This document shows positions 1-8,449 of a DNA stretch of 64,000 bases, piece after piece. Under the pieces are notes generated by a model. It had not been told where the DNA came from and made no database searches. It saw only the letters and a program-made list of their open reading frames with translations. Position 1 is the stretch's first letter. Each line of letters starts with the position of its first letter. Origin of the DNA: Paenibacillus oryzae. Its GTDB lineage: Bacteria > Bacillota > Bacilli > Paenibacillales > Paenibacillaceae. A program made the translations under genes and the position numbers. The stretch lies in contig NZ_LYPA01000042.1 of the NCBI RefSeq assembly GCF_001675045.1, positions 3,179 to 67,178 of the forward strand, in the 5' to 3' direction.

Positions 1-330
1 ATGGCTTTCAGCCGAAACTTCCGTTGCTCACTTAGCTTCCACTAAGCTCCGCTACTCAGTTTCTAGCTTCAAGCCATCTTCTTGGTACTGGAAACCGAAC
101 TTTTTGAACCTTCATTTTTGTGGTAGTTCAAAAAGTCCGCTTCCCATTACGGGTCATGACTAGCGTCATGGCCTGCGGCGAATATGGCTTTCAGCCGAAA
201 TTTCCGATCCTCACGTAGCCTAAACTACGCTCCGGTTCTCAATTTCTAGCTTCAAGCCATCTTCTTGGTACTGGAAACCGAACTTTTTGAACCTTCATTG
301 TATGGTCGTTCAAAAAGTACGCTTTCCATA
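1..330 (+). repeat. Tandem repeat array, locus 1 (about 1.8 units of a ~183-bp repeat)
   Basis: Two consecutive copies of a unit of about 182 bp; the segment CTTTCAGCCGAAA recurs at about 5 and 187. Each unit contains GTTCAAAAAGT and ACTTTTTGAAC arms, a CATGAC/GTCATG hairpin and a short stem (CTTAG/CTAAG in the first copy, CGTAG/CTACG in the second). The same family occurs at 35694-36690 (opposite orientation) and 52560-53240. The array is cut by the window edge. No gene is visible in 331-519. Confidence 0.85.
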
Positions 331-519
331 TAAGTTGATCAATGGAAATGTAGCGACAGGCCAGAGTGTGAGGGGTTCTGGAGAAGCGAAGCGTTCGCTT
401 GTGTTCTCGAATTCCACCATTTGAAAAATTTAATTCAGGGAATTTAGGAACAATTGCGATCGGAAGAACTTTTCACACGCCGGCCCACACCGCTAAAACT
501 CTTTGTTCACCATGAACGC

Positions 520-579
520 AAAAAAAGCTACGAATAAGCAAGTTATCCTCCTTGGAGGAACAACTTGTTATTCGTAGCT
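520..579 (-). terminator. Intrinsic terminator of pyk
   Basis: Read on the minus strand, AGCTACGAATAA pairs with TTATTCGTAGCT and AACTTG-type bases extend the stem, which also contains GGAGG/CCTCC pairing. Seven T follow the stem (A run at 520-526 on the plus strand). It lies about 130 bp beyond the pyk stop codon. Confidence 0.85.
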
Positions 580-704
580 GGAAAGTTAGGCTTTCCGTAG
601 AAACCCCCGCCCTGTGCCTTTCGCGGTTATGCGGGACTATACGAATGCATGATGAAGCAACAGCATTCATTGTTGCACAGGCCGGCTTGTCCTGTCAAGA
701 TAAA

Positions 705-2123
705 TTAGTCCACTTGATGGATTTGGATCAGGTTGGTTGCGCCTGCTTTTCCGCTTGGAACGCCTGCGGAAATAACAACGAAGTCGCCGGATTGAACGAT
801 TCCCGTTTCAGCCGCTTTCGCGATGGACAGCTTGAACATTTCGTCGGTCGAATTTACGTTTTCGCCTTTTACAGGCACAACGCCGCGTGTCATTGTCAAA
901 CGCTTCAATACGCTGTCATGGGAAGAAATCGCGATAATTGGCGCTTTTGGACGATATTTGGATACCATGCGAGCCGTAAAGCCGCTTTCCGTAGGCGTCA
1001 GAATTGCTTTTGCGCCTAGCTGCAGCGAGGAGCTTACAACGGATTGGCTGATCACTTCCGTAATGGAGCCGATCGGCGCTGTCATGCGGCTTTCGAAAGC
1101 AGCGTCGTAATCCACGGTTGCTTCTGTACGGTCAGCGATTTGGGCCATCATGCGTACAGACTCCAGCGGATATTTGCCCGCTGCGGATTCGCCGGACAAC
1201 ATGATGCAGTCAGCGCCTTGCAATACCGCATTGGCAACGTCGCTTACTTCTGCGCGAGTCGGACGCGGGTTAACCTGCATGGAATCAAGCATTTGAGTCG
1301 CTACGATAACCGGCTTGCCGGCAACGTTGGATTTTTGGATCATGATGCGTTGCAGCATTGGAACGTCCTCGGCCGGAATTTCAACGCCAAGGTCGCCGCG
1401 GGCAACCATGATGCCGTCGGATGCTTCGATAATGGCGTCGAGGTTGTCTACGCCTTCCTGGTTTTCGATTTTGGAGATAATCGCGATATGTCCTGCGCCT
1501 GCATCCTCAAGAATTTGTTTCACTTGCAGCACGTCCTCCGCTTTGCGGACAAAGGACATGGCGATAATGTCGATTTTTTCCTCGATGCCAAAACGGATAT
1601 GGCGAATATCGCGGTCCGTTACGCCTGGAAGGCTTGTGCTGATGCCTGGCAGGTTAACGCCCTTGCGAGGTTTGAGGGCGCCGCCGTTCATAACCAGACA
1701 GTTGATTTCAGTATCAACAACCTCTTCAACAACCAGTTCGATCAAGCCGTCGTCGATCAAAATGCGATCGCCAGCTTTAACGTCCTTTGGCAGGTCAGGG
1801 TAGTTGACCGGTACGCATTCGGCAGTGCCTGTTACCTGGCGGCTGGTCAAGGTCAGCTTGTCGCCGGCTTTTAGGGCAAAAGAGCTTTCCTCCAGGTTGC
1901 CGATCCGAATTTCCGGTCCTTTAATGTCCATCATAATAGCAACAATTTTGTTTGCCGCTGCTGCAGCTTCGCGAACAAGCGCAATACGCGCGCTATGATC
2001 TTCCAGTTCGCCGTGTGCCATATTCAAGCGGGCTACGGTCATGCCCGCATTCATCATATCCTTCAAGATTGGTACTGAATTGCTTGACGGTCCCATTGTA
2101 CATACGATTTTTGTTTGGCTCAT
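705..2123 (-). CDS. pyk: Pyruvate kinase (short form)
   Basis: Converts phosphoenolpyruvate and ADP to pyruvate and ATP, the last step of glycolysis, in the cytosol. The protein starts MSQTKIVCTMGPSS, the family's N-terminal signature, and contains the active-site region MVARGDLGVEI and the VATQMLDSM motif. At 472 residues it matches the basic pyruvate kinase length and lacks the extra C-terminal PEP-utiliser-like domain that makes the B. subtilis enzyme about 585 residues. The ATG at 2123 is preferred over an upstream in-frame start because GGAGGGA lies just before it. It stands alone, not next to pfkA as in many Bacillota, so it could be a second paralogue. It is divergent from the AraC gene across a 110-bp gap with a TATAAT-like hexamer on the minus strand at 2192-2197. 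Confidence 0.95.
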   Translation of the reverse strand: MSQTKIVCTMGPSSNSVPILKDMMNAGMTVARLNMAHGELEDHSARIALVREAAAAANKIVAIMMDIKGPEIRIGNLEESSFALKAGDKLTLTSRQVTGTAECVPVNYPDLPKDVKAGDRILIDDGLIELVVEEVVDTEINCLVMNGGALKPRKGVNLPGISTSLPGVTDRDIRHIRFGIEEKIDIIAMSFVRKAEDVLQVKQILEDAGAGHIAIISKIENQEGVDNLDAIIEASDGIMVARGDLGVEIPAEDVPMLQRIMIQKSNVAGKPVIVATQMLDSMQVNPRPTRAEVSDVANAVLQGADCIMLSGESAAGKYPLESVRMMAQIADRTEATVDYDAAFESRMTAPIGSITEVISQSVVSSSLQLGAKAILTPTESGFTARMVSKYRPKAPIIAISSHDSVLKRLTMTRGVVPVKGENVNSTDEMFKLSIAKAAETGIVQSGDFVVISAGVPSGKAGATNLIQIHQVD

Positions 2124-2233
2124 TACTAAGATCCCTCCATAGTTGTTCTGCTCACCCCAATTGTAGAGGAACCGGAAGACAACGTACATGAATTATAGTA
2201 TCATGAATGTAAAATAGTATTGCGAGGTGCTCC

Positions 2234-3019
2234 ATGCTCACTGTGGAAAAGATCAGCTTTGACCGTGGGATGGGCTGGTACGGAGATTCCAAGGAAAACG
2301 CAGATTTATCGTTATTTATCGTTATGACCTACGGAAAGTGCCTTTTTCGCATTAATGGTAAGAAAGTGATCGCGGAAAAAGGCGATTTCCTGTATGTGCC
2401 AGCCGGCGCAGACTATTATGGGAAAAGCGTTCCAACCGTCTTTCACGAAAAACTTGTCTATTTCTTGAAAACACATGTCAATTATGTGACACTCCCATTA
2501 CTGCAAAAAGGGATTGGCGTCGCGGCTAAAGCAGGCTGCTTTGATTATAGCGTGGAAAGGCTACGCTCCGCCGCCAAGGAATGGGAGGAAGATGCGCCTT
2601 ATGCCTCCGTCCGCAATGCGTCGGTCATTATGGAAACGCTGGTGCTCTGGAGCCGCGAGCTGGATCGCGGAGAACCATCGGATATATGCCTTCAGCATAC
2701 CGAGAAGATGAAAGCTTTTATTGGTTCGGGCTACCGTGAAAAAGTAACAAAGGAGCAGCTGGGAGAATGCATCGGACGCAGTCCCAATTATGCGGCCTCC
2801 CTCTTCAGACGTATGACAGGACAAACGATCAGCGAATATGTTCACGCCGTGAGAATGCGCACAGCTGTTTACATGCTGACGGAATCCTTGCTCAGCATCA
2901 CCGAAATTTCCGAATATCTGGGCTATACCGACGTCTCCTATTTTCAACGCTTGTTCAAGCGGCAATTCGGGGTACCTCCTTCCCATTATTTAAAGGAACG
3001 GCCAAAAGGAGTATACTGA
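2234..3019 (+). CDS. AraC family transcriptional regulator
   Basis: A 261-residue DNA-binding protein. Residues about 1-100 look like a cupin-type effector domain (short beta segments, a VPAGADY turn). Residues about 155-255 form the two helix-turn-helix motifs of AraC/XylS proteins, with TEISEYLGYTDVSYFQRLFK as the second, conserved one. The ATG follows GAGGTG. It is divergent from pyk and 68 bp upstream of the molybdopterin oxidoreductase on the same strand, so either neighbour is a possible target. The effector cannot be read from the sequence. Confidence 0.9.
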   Translation: MLTVEKISFDRGMGWYGDSKENADLSLFIVMTYGKCLFRINGKKVIAEKGDFLYVPAGADYYGKSVPTVFHEKLVYFLKTHVNYVTLPLLQKGIGVAAKAGCFDYSVERLRSAAKEWEEDAPYASVRNASVIMETLVLWSRELDRGEPSDICLQHTEKMKAFIGSGYREKVTKEQLGECIGRSPNYAASLFRRMTGQTISEYVHAVRMRTAVYMLTESLLSITEISEYLGYTDVSYFQRLFKRQFGVPPSHYLKERPKGVY

Positions 3020-3087
3020 GCAATATAGATTTATTGACAAATACGGCCGCGTTCATTCCGGTCCTGCGTGAAAGGCAGTGTGAACTC

Positions 3088-5130
3088 ATGACATCGTTTG
3101 TATCCGACGGCATTGTCCGTTCTGTATGTCCCTTCGATTGTCCCGATACCTGCGGACTTCATGTCACGATAAGCGGGGGCAAAGTGACAAACGTCACCGG
3201 CGATCCCCAGCATCCCGTAACAAAAGGGGCTATTTGCAACAAAGTAAGACAGCTGCCGGACCGGGTCCATCATCCCGAGCGGCTGATGCATCCCATGCGC
3301 CGTGTCGGACCAAAAGGAAGCGGCCAGTTTCAGCGTATCTCCTGGGAGGAGGCTTACGACGAAATAACGTCCCGCATGAAGCATCTGACAGAGCAATACG
3401 GCGCTGACAGCATCATGCCCTACAGCTTTTATGGCAATATGGGCGTGCTTAGCGCGGAAGGCATGGATCGGCGCTTTTTTCATCGCCTTGGCGCTACCCA
3501 TCTCCAACGGACGATTTGCAATGCAGCCGGAGCAGCCGGCTACAGCTATACAATGGGCGCTTCCGCCGGCATTGACCCGGAAGAAACCATCCACACCAAG
3601 CTGTTCATTATTTGGGGCTGCAATCTGGTTTCCACCAACATGCATCAGACGGTTTTGGCTACAGAGGCGCGCAAGCGCGGCGCTCGCATCATCCATATTG
3701 ATGTGCACCGCAACCGTACGTCAACATGGGCGGACGAGTTTATTTTGGTCAAACCGGGTTCGGACGGCGCTCTTGCGTTGGGCCTTATGCATGTGCTGAT
3801 TCGCGACGGGATGGTTAACCATGATTTTGTCAACCAATTTACGGTTGGATATGAGGAGTTAGCCGAGGAAGCGAAGCGTTACGAGCCTCATATCGTGGAG
3901 GAGCTGACAGGCGTGCCTGCGGCCAAAATCGAGGAGCTTGCCCGGTTGTACGGCAGCGTGTCACCCTCTTTTATCCGCATTGGCAACGGCTTGCAGCATC
4001 ACGACAATGGCGGCATGATGACGCGCACCATCGCTTGTCTTCCGGCTTTGACCGGACAGTGGGATATTCCCGGGGGCGGCGCGATGAAAGGCAATGGCTG
4101 GTACTCCCGTTTTAACGGCAGCAAAGTGGAACGTCCCGATCTTTCGCCCAATCCCGAGGTGCGCCAAGTCAATATGAACCGTTTGGGAGAAGCTTTGACG
4201 GAGCTGGACCCGCCAATCCGCATGCTTTTTGTGTACAACAGCAATCCCGCCATTGTGGCTCCGGACTTGAACAAGGTTCGAGACGGCCTGCTGCGCGAGG
4301 ATTTGTTTACGGTTGTGCATGATCTCTTCCTGACAGATACGGCTAGCTATGCCGATCTTGTATTGCCTGCAACGTCGCATATGGAAAATCTTGATTTGTA
4401 CTCTTCGTATTGGCATTTGTATGTGCAGCTGGGCAAGCCTGTTTTGCCGGTGCCAGGGGAATGCAAGTCCAATTTCACCTTGTTCAAGGAGCTGGGCCTC
4501 AGGATGGGCTTTGAGCCTGAAGCATTCGATATCGACGAGGAGCAGATGATTGCCGATGCGCTTGACAGCGAAATGAATCCTTTGCTTGAAGGAATAAACG
4601 TTGAAACGCTTAAGGAGCATGATTGGCTAAAAGCTGGCGGCGGACGCCGCATTCTTCTGAACGAGCGTCTGCACACGCCAAGCGGGAAGATCGAGTTTTA
4701 TTCCAGCTCAATGAAAGCAGCCGGCCTGCCTCCCGTTCCCGTTTATACACCGCTGATGGAGGAAACGGATTACCCGTTCTGGCTGACGACGGGGCCTAAT
4801 CATAGCTACATTAATTCAACCTTTGCCAATCAATCCAAGCTGCAAAAGCTTGAAAAAAGGCCAACTCTCATTATGCACCGCGATGACGCGGCGGCATTGG
4901 AGCTGGCCGAAGGCGATCAGGTGCTTGTTCGCAACGATCGCGGCGAGGTTAAGTTAACGTTAAAAATCGGCGAGGACGTGCTTCCCGGCGTGCTGGTCAC
5001 CCAAGGATTATGGTGGGATGATGCCAGCGGCGGCCAAGGAGCCGTAAACAAGCTGACTCCGCAACGTTTATCCGATATGGGCGGCGGCGCCGTCTTTTTC
5101 TCCAATCGTGTTGAGGTTGTGCGCTTATAG
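3088..5130 (+). CDS. Molybdopterin-dependent oxidoreductase (YoaE-like)
   Basis: A 680-residue protein of the DMSO reductase/formate dehydrogenase superfamily. Near the N-terminus CPFDCPDTCGL followed by GAICNK gives the four cysteines for a [4Fe-4S] cluster. The middle carries bis-MGD binding motifs (FIIWGCNL, FVYNSNPA), and the C-terminal molydop-binding barrel starts near PFWLTTGPNHSY. There is no signal peptide or Tat motif, so it is probably cytoplasmic. The closest well-known relative by architecture is B. subtilis YoaE. The reading frame is open upstream to 2767 inside the AraC gene, but the domain begins after the ATG at 3088. No partner subunits are adjacent and the substrate is unknown. 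Confidence 0.88.
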   Translation: MTSFVSDGIVRSVCPFDCPDTCGLHVTISGGKVTNVTGDPQHPVTKGAICNKVRQLPDRVHHPERLMHPMRRVGPKGSGQFQRISWEEAYDEITSRMKHLTEQYGADSIMPYSFYGNMGVLSAEGMDRRFFHRLGATHLQRTICNAAGAAGYSYTMGASAGIDPEETIHTKLFIIWGCNLVSTNMHQTVLATEARKRGARIIHIDVHRNRTSTWADEFILVKPGSDGALALGLMHVLIRDGMVNHDFVNQFTVGYEELAEEAKRYEPHIVEELTGVPAAKIEELARLYGSVSPSFIRIGNGLQHHDNGGMMTRTIACLPALTGQWDIPGGGAMKGNGWYSRFNGSKVERPDLSPNPEVRQVNMNRLGEALTELDPPIRMLFVYNSNPAIVAPDLNKVRDGLLREDLFTVVHDLFLTDTASYADLVLPATSHMENLDLYSSYWHLYVQLGKPVLPVPGECKSNFTLFKELGLRMGFEPEAFDIDEEQMIADALDSEMNPLLEGINVETLKEHDWLKAGGGRRILLNERLHTPSGKIEFYSSSMKAAGLPPVPVYTPLMEETDYPFWLTTGPNHSYINSTFANQSKLQKLEKRPTLIMHRDDAAALELAEGDQVLVRNDRGEVKLTLKIGEDVLPGVLVTQGLWWDDASGGQGAVNKLTPQRLSDMGGGAVFFSNRVEVVRL

Positions 5131-5151
5131 CTTTTAACTTTTAAAAACCGG

Positions 5152-6135
5152 TTACCGGTAACCTAATGACTTGAATTCAGGGATGAGGCAGGATGGCGTT
5201 TCTCCCTTTAATGCACAGACCAGGTTTTCAGCGGCAAGCATCGCCATATCGTTGCGGGTTTTGGATGTGGCGGAGCCAATATGCGGCAAGAGCACAACAT
5301 TGTTCAGCTTCATCAAGCGATTGTCCAGGGGAAGAGGCTCCCGCTCAAACACATCCAGGCCCGCGCCGCGAATGGTTCCGTTTTCCAATGCCTGGATTAA
5401 TGCTTCTTCATCCAGTGTAGCGCCTCGCGAAGCGTTAATCAGGATAGCGCTGTTTTTCATCATGCCAAATTCCCTGGCGCCCAGCATGCCTTTTGTATCC
5501 TCTGTTAACGGAGCCAGCATAATGACAAAATCGCTATGCTGAAGCAGCTCATCCAAAGTCGCAAAAGCGGCTCCATATTTGGCTTCGACTTGCAGTTTGC
5601 GGCTTCGGTTATGATACAGCACCTTCATGCCGAAGCCAAGAGCTGTCCGTCTGGCCACCGCTTCGCCGATCCGTCCCATGCCTATGATACCCGCCGTTGC
5701 ATGATGAACGTCGATGCCAAACAGGTTTTCGCCGTCGCCTCGTTTCCAGTTTCCCTCCCGGACGTACCGGTCCAGCTCCGCTATTCGTCTTGCGCTGCCA
5801 AGCATAAGCGCCAATACCAAATCGGCAACCGAATCATCCAGTACATGTGGCGTGTGTGTGCCAATAACGCCCGCTGCTGCCATTTCCTCAATGTCAAACT
5901 GGTTGTAGCCTACACTGATGGTGCTAACGGCTTTTAACTTTGGCGCAGCCGCAAGCAGCTCCTTATCGACCCGCCTGCCTGCCGTCAGATAACCTTCGGC
6001 CTCTGCCAGCCTGGCATGCAAAGCCTCGCGCGTCAGCGTATCGCTGCCCTCCCATACATCCAGAGCGCTATGCTCCATCAAATAAGCCTTCACGTTGTCC
6101 GGCAGCGGACGGTCTGCAAAAATATAGGGCTTCAA
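5152..6135 (-). CDS. D-2-hydroxyacid dehydrogenase family protein
   Basis: A 327-residue NAD(P)-dependent reductase of 2-oxoacids, probably glyoxylate/hydroxypyruvate reductase-like. The nucleotide-binding motif GIIGMGRIGEAVARR sits near residue 150, and the catalytic residues lie in INASRGATLDEEAL (Arg), the following Glu region and LLPHIGSAT (His). The start is TTG at 6133-6135, preceded by GAGGTGAGG at correct spacing. It is convergent with the molybdopterin oxidoreductase and downstream of the PstS-like gene on the same strand. The exact substrate cannot be assigned. Confidence 0.9.
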   Translation of the reverse strand: MKPYIFADRPLPDNVKAYLMEHSALDVWEGSDTLTREALHARLAEAEGYLTAGRRVDKELLAAAPKLKAVSTISVGYNQFDIEEMAAAGVIGTHTPHVLDDSVADLVLALMLGSARRIAELDRYVREGNWKRGDGENLFGIDVHHATAGIIGMGRIGEAVARRTALGFGMKVLYHNRSRKLQVEAKYGAAFATLDELLQHSDFVIMLAPLTEDTKGMLGAREFGMMKNSAILINASRGATLDEEALIQALENGTIRGAGLDVFEREPLPLDNRLMKLNNVVLLPHIGSATSKTRNDMAMLAAENLVCALKGETPSCLIPEFKSLGYR

Positions 6136-6203
6136 ACAGCCTCACCTCTCTTTTTACAAGCTTGTGACTCTACGCGCGACAGCGATAATCCAATCCCCCA
6201 CGT

Positions 6204-7373
6204 TTAGGAAGACGGCAAAATCGGCGTATAGCCAACCTTCTCTACGATTTTTTGTCCCTGCTCTGACGTTATCCACTCCAGCAGTCCATCCAGATTGGGA
6301 TTATCGGACCCCGCTGTAATGGCATAAAAATCATTAGCAAGCGGATAGGTTCCATTTCTGATATTATCGCACGTAGGCGCGATTCCGTCGATTTCAAGCA
6401 ATCTAATTTTTCCGTTACCCGCCATTTCCGTTGCGTAAAATAAAAAAGAATAACCGATTGCCCCTGGATAATTGCGATAATCCGCCGTTTGCGAAATAAT
6501 GCCTCCCATGCCGCTCGCGACATCTTCCTTCAGCGGCTCCATCAGCTTTGTATCGCCCATGAGGCGCTGAAGCGCGGTCTGGCTTCCGCTGTCCTCGGGA
6601 CGCTGAAACGCCTTGATGGCCGCATCTTTACCGCCCAGCTGCGACCAGTTTGTCAGCTTGCCGGAGTAAATTTCTCTTACCTGCTCCGTAGTGATCCCGG
6701 TTACAGGATTATCCTTATGTACAAAAAAAACAAAGGCCTCTTTGCCAAGCGGCGTCAGCTTCAATTCAACGCCCGCCGTTTTGGCATTCCATAGCTGCAT
6801 GTCGGACGGTCCCGCGGCAAAAATGATATCGGCTTCGCCCTTGATCAAGCCTGCGTAAGCTTCCTGTGTTTTGGTAGAGCGCACCTTGCTATTAATGGGA
6901 TTATAGTCCCCTTGCGGATAAATAGCTTGGGCAAAGGATGCATATAGCGGGTACAGCGCTGTCGCACCGTCCATAACGGGAAGCGGCTGGACAACCTTAA
7001 AACCGGCATCCTCCCCCAGCGAAACCGCCTTAGTGTCTTTGACAAAGGGCTTGTATGCCCCCAGGTTTACCTCGCTGCCTACAACCCCGAAGCTTTTATG
7101 ATAGAGGTTGATGCCTTCATTACCTGCAATACTTAAAACAGCAGCCAGCAACATACCCGCTATGATACGCTTGCCCGTTTTGCCTTTTAGCCGCCCCATT
7201 AAGCCAATGGCTAATAACACAATGCTGGCAATAACCGCAATCGGAATAACATACATGTAGAAACGATCACTTGAAAATAGAGCCGTTCCCACCAAGATTA
7301 CAAAGCCGACAAGCGCTATCATTGGCGCAAACACTATAAATAAACCGATATTTTCCCATGTAGTACGTTTCAA
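6204..7373 (-). CDS. Membrane-anchored PstS-like substrate-binding protein
   Basis: The 389-residue protein has three hydrophobic segments in its first ~100 residues (around IGLFIVFAPMIALVGFVILV, YMYVIPIAVIASIVLLAIGL and IIAGMLLAAVLSIAG). A periplasmic-binding-protein type domain of the phosphate-binding class follows (motifs DGATALYPLYASFAQ, EIYSGKLTNWSQLGG, SGSQTALQRLMG). Family proteins bind phosphate or a similar anion. Here the binding domain appears tethered by several membrane segments, not a lipoprotein cysteine. No ABC permease or ATPase is adjacent. The TTG at 7373 is chosen because GAGGGGGAG lies six bases before it; an ATG pair at 7406 has no ribosome binding site. The role is inferred, either sensing or scavenging. 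Confidence 0.8.
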   Translation of the reverse strand: MKRTTWENIGLFIVFAPMIALVGFVILVGTALFSSDRFYMYVIPIAVIASIVLLAIGLMGRLKGKTGKRIIAGMLLAAVLSIAGNEGINLYHKSFGVVGSEVNLGAYKPFVKDTKAVSLGEDAGFKVVQPLPVMDGATALYPLYASFAQAIYPQGDYNPINSKVRSTKTQEAYAGLIKGEADIIFAAGPSDMQLWNAKTAGVELKLTPLGKEAFVFFVHKDNPVTGITTEQVREIYSGKLTNWSQLGGKDAAIKAFQRPEDSGSQTALQRLMGDTKLMEPLKEDVASGMGGIISQTADYRNYPGAIGYSFLFYATEMAGNGKIRLLEIDGIAPTCDNIRNGTYPLANDFYAITAGSDNPNLDGLLEWITSEQGQKIVEKVGYTPILPSS

Positions 7374-7441
7374 GCCCGACTCCCCCTCTTCCTCTGCTTT
7401 CATCATAAGAAAAGGGGGCTGAGCCGGATAGTACCAACTTC

Positions 7442-8428
7442 TTATAGTACCTTCACTACAATTTTGCCGCGAACATGGCGCTCCGAAAGCCTTTTTAACG
7501 CTTGGGGCACCTCCGCCAGGCCAATTGTTTCTTCGATCATAGGGTCAATCAGCCCTTTGGCCATTAAACCAAGAAACTCGTTGCCCATTGCCGCAAGCTC
7601 TTTTTGCGCTTTTATACTTCCCGAGAGATGCGCGCCGCCCAGCATAAGCTTGTGTAACGTAAAGGACTTTGTGGAAGGGTGAAAATCCGCAACGATTTCC
7701 GGAGCGCCGGCAATGCAGGCTAATTGGCCGCCAAACGAAAGCGCGCCCAGATCCTTTTGCGAGATGACCCTATTAACCGTATTTAAAATAAGGTCGGGTC
7801 CTTCCCCTCCGGCAGCCTCTATCATCCGAGCATGCACATCCTCATTATTATAGTCAAAAGCGAGGTCTGCTCCCAATTTGTTTACATAATCAAAATTATG
7901 TGACGAACAACTTGTCATAATCAGCCCCGCGCCTAATACGCGGGCCAATTGAATGGCATAACCGCCAACTCCGCCTGCTCCCCCGTGAATAAACACGGAT
8001 TGGCCAGGCTGGATATGCATGCATCGCACAAGCGCCTGATAAGCGGTTAAGCCGGCGCAAGGAAAAGCTGCTGCTGCTTCAAAGCTGATGTTTTCCGGAA
8101 TGCGCGAAACGGTATGCGCCGTTGTAACCGCATATTCCGCGCATACGCCGCCAGCAAATACGCTGGCATGAAAAACGACCCGGTCGCCCTTCCTCCATTC
8201 CGTTACGCCTTCTCCAATCTCCTCCACCGTACCGGAGGCATCAACGCCGGGCACATGAGGATAAGACCAGGAAGGATGTCCCGCAGTCATCATTTTGTAA
8301 TCGACCGGGTTTAAGCTTGCCGCATGAATGCGGACGACCATTTCTCCGCTCCCCGCCACAGGCTTGTCAAGCTCCGTCATAACAAGCTCCTCCGGCTTAC
8401 CCGGGCCTGACTGCGCGATTGCTTTCAT
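7442..8428 (-). CDS. Zinc-independent quinone oxidoreductase-like MDR protein
   Basis: A 328-residue medium-chain dehydrogenase/reductase of the NADPH:quinone reductase type. It has the GroES-like N-terminal fold (DYKMMTAGHPSWSYPHVPGVDASGTV) and a Rossmann motif VFIHGGAGGVGGYAIQLA. The structural zinc cysteine cluster of alcohol dehydrogenases is absent. AAGGAGG precedes the ATG. It could reduce quinones or enones, but no substrate is evident from context. Confidence 0.88.
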   Translation of the reverse strand: MKAIAQSGPGKPEELVMTELDKPVAGSGEMVVRIHAASLNPVDYKMMTAGHPSWSYPHVPGVDASGTVEEIGEGVTEWRKGDRVVFHASVFAGGVCAEYAVTTAHTVSRIPENISFEAAAAFPCAGLTAYQALVRCMHIQPGQSVFIHGGAGGVGGYAIQLARVLGAGLIMTSCSSHNFDYVNKLGADLAFDYNNEDVHARMIEAAGGEGPDLILNTVNRVISQKDLGALSFGGQLACIAGAPEIVADFHPSTKSFTLHKLMLGGAHLSGSIKAQKELAAMGNEFLGLMAKGLIDPMIEETIGLAEVPQALKRLSERHVRGKIVVKVL

Positions 8429-8449
8429 CCCTTCGCCTCCTTGAATCCG

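Noticed and set aside
1..330. CRISPR array
   Set aside because: Units of ~183 bp are repeated end to end without unique spacers, and no cas genes are present.
382..397. AGCGAA-GCG-TTCGCT palindrome
   Set aside because: Short arms, no nearby promoter and no T tract; no function can be supported.
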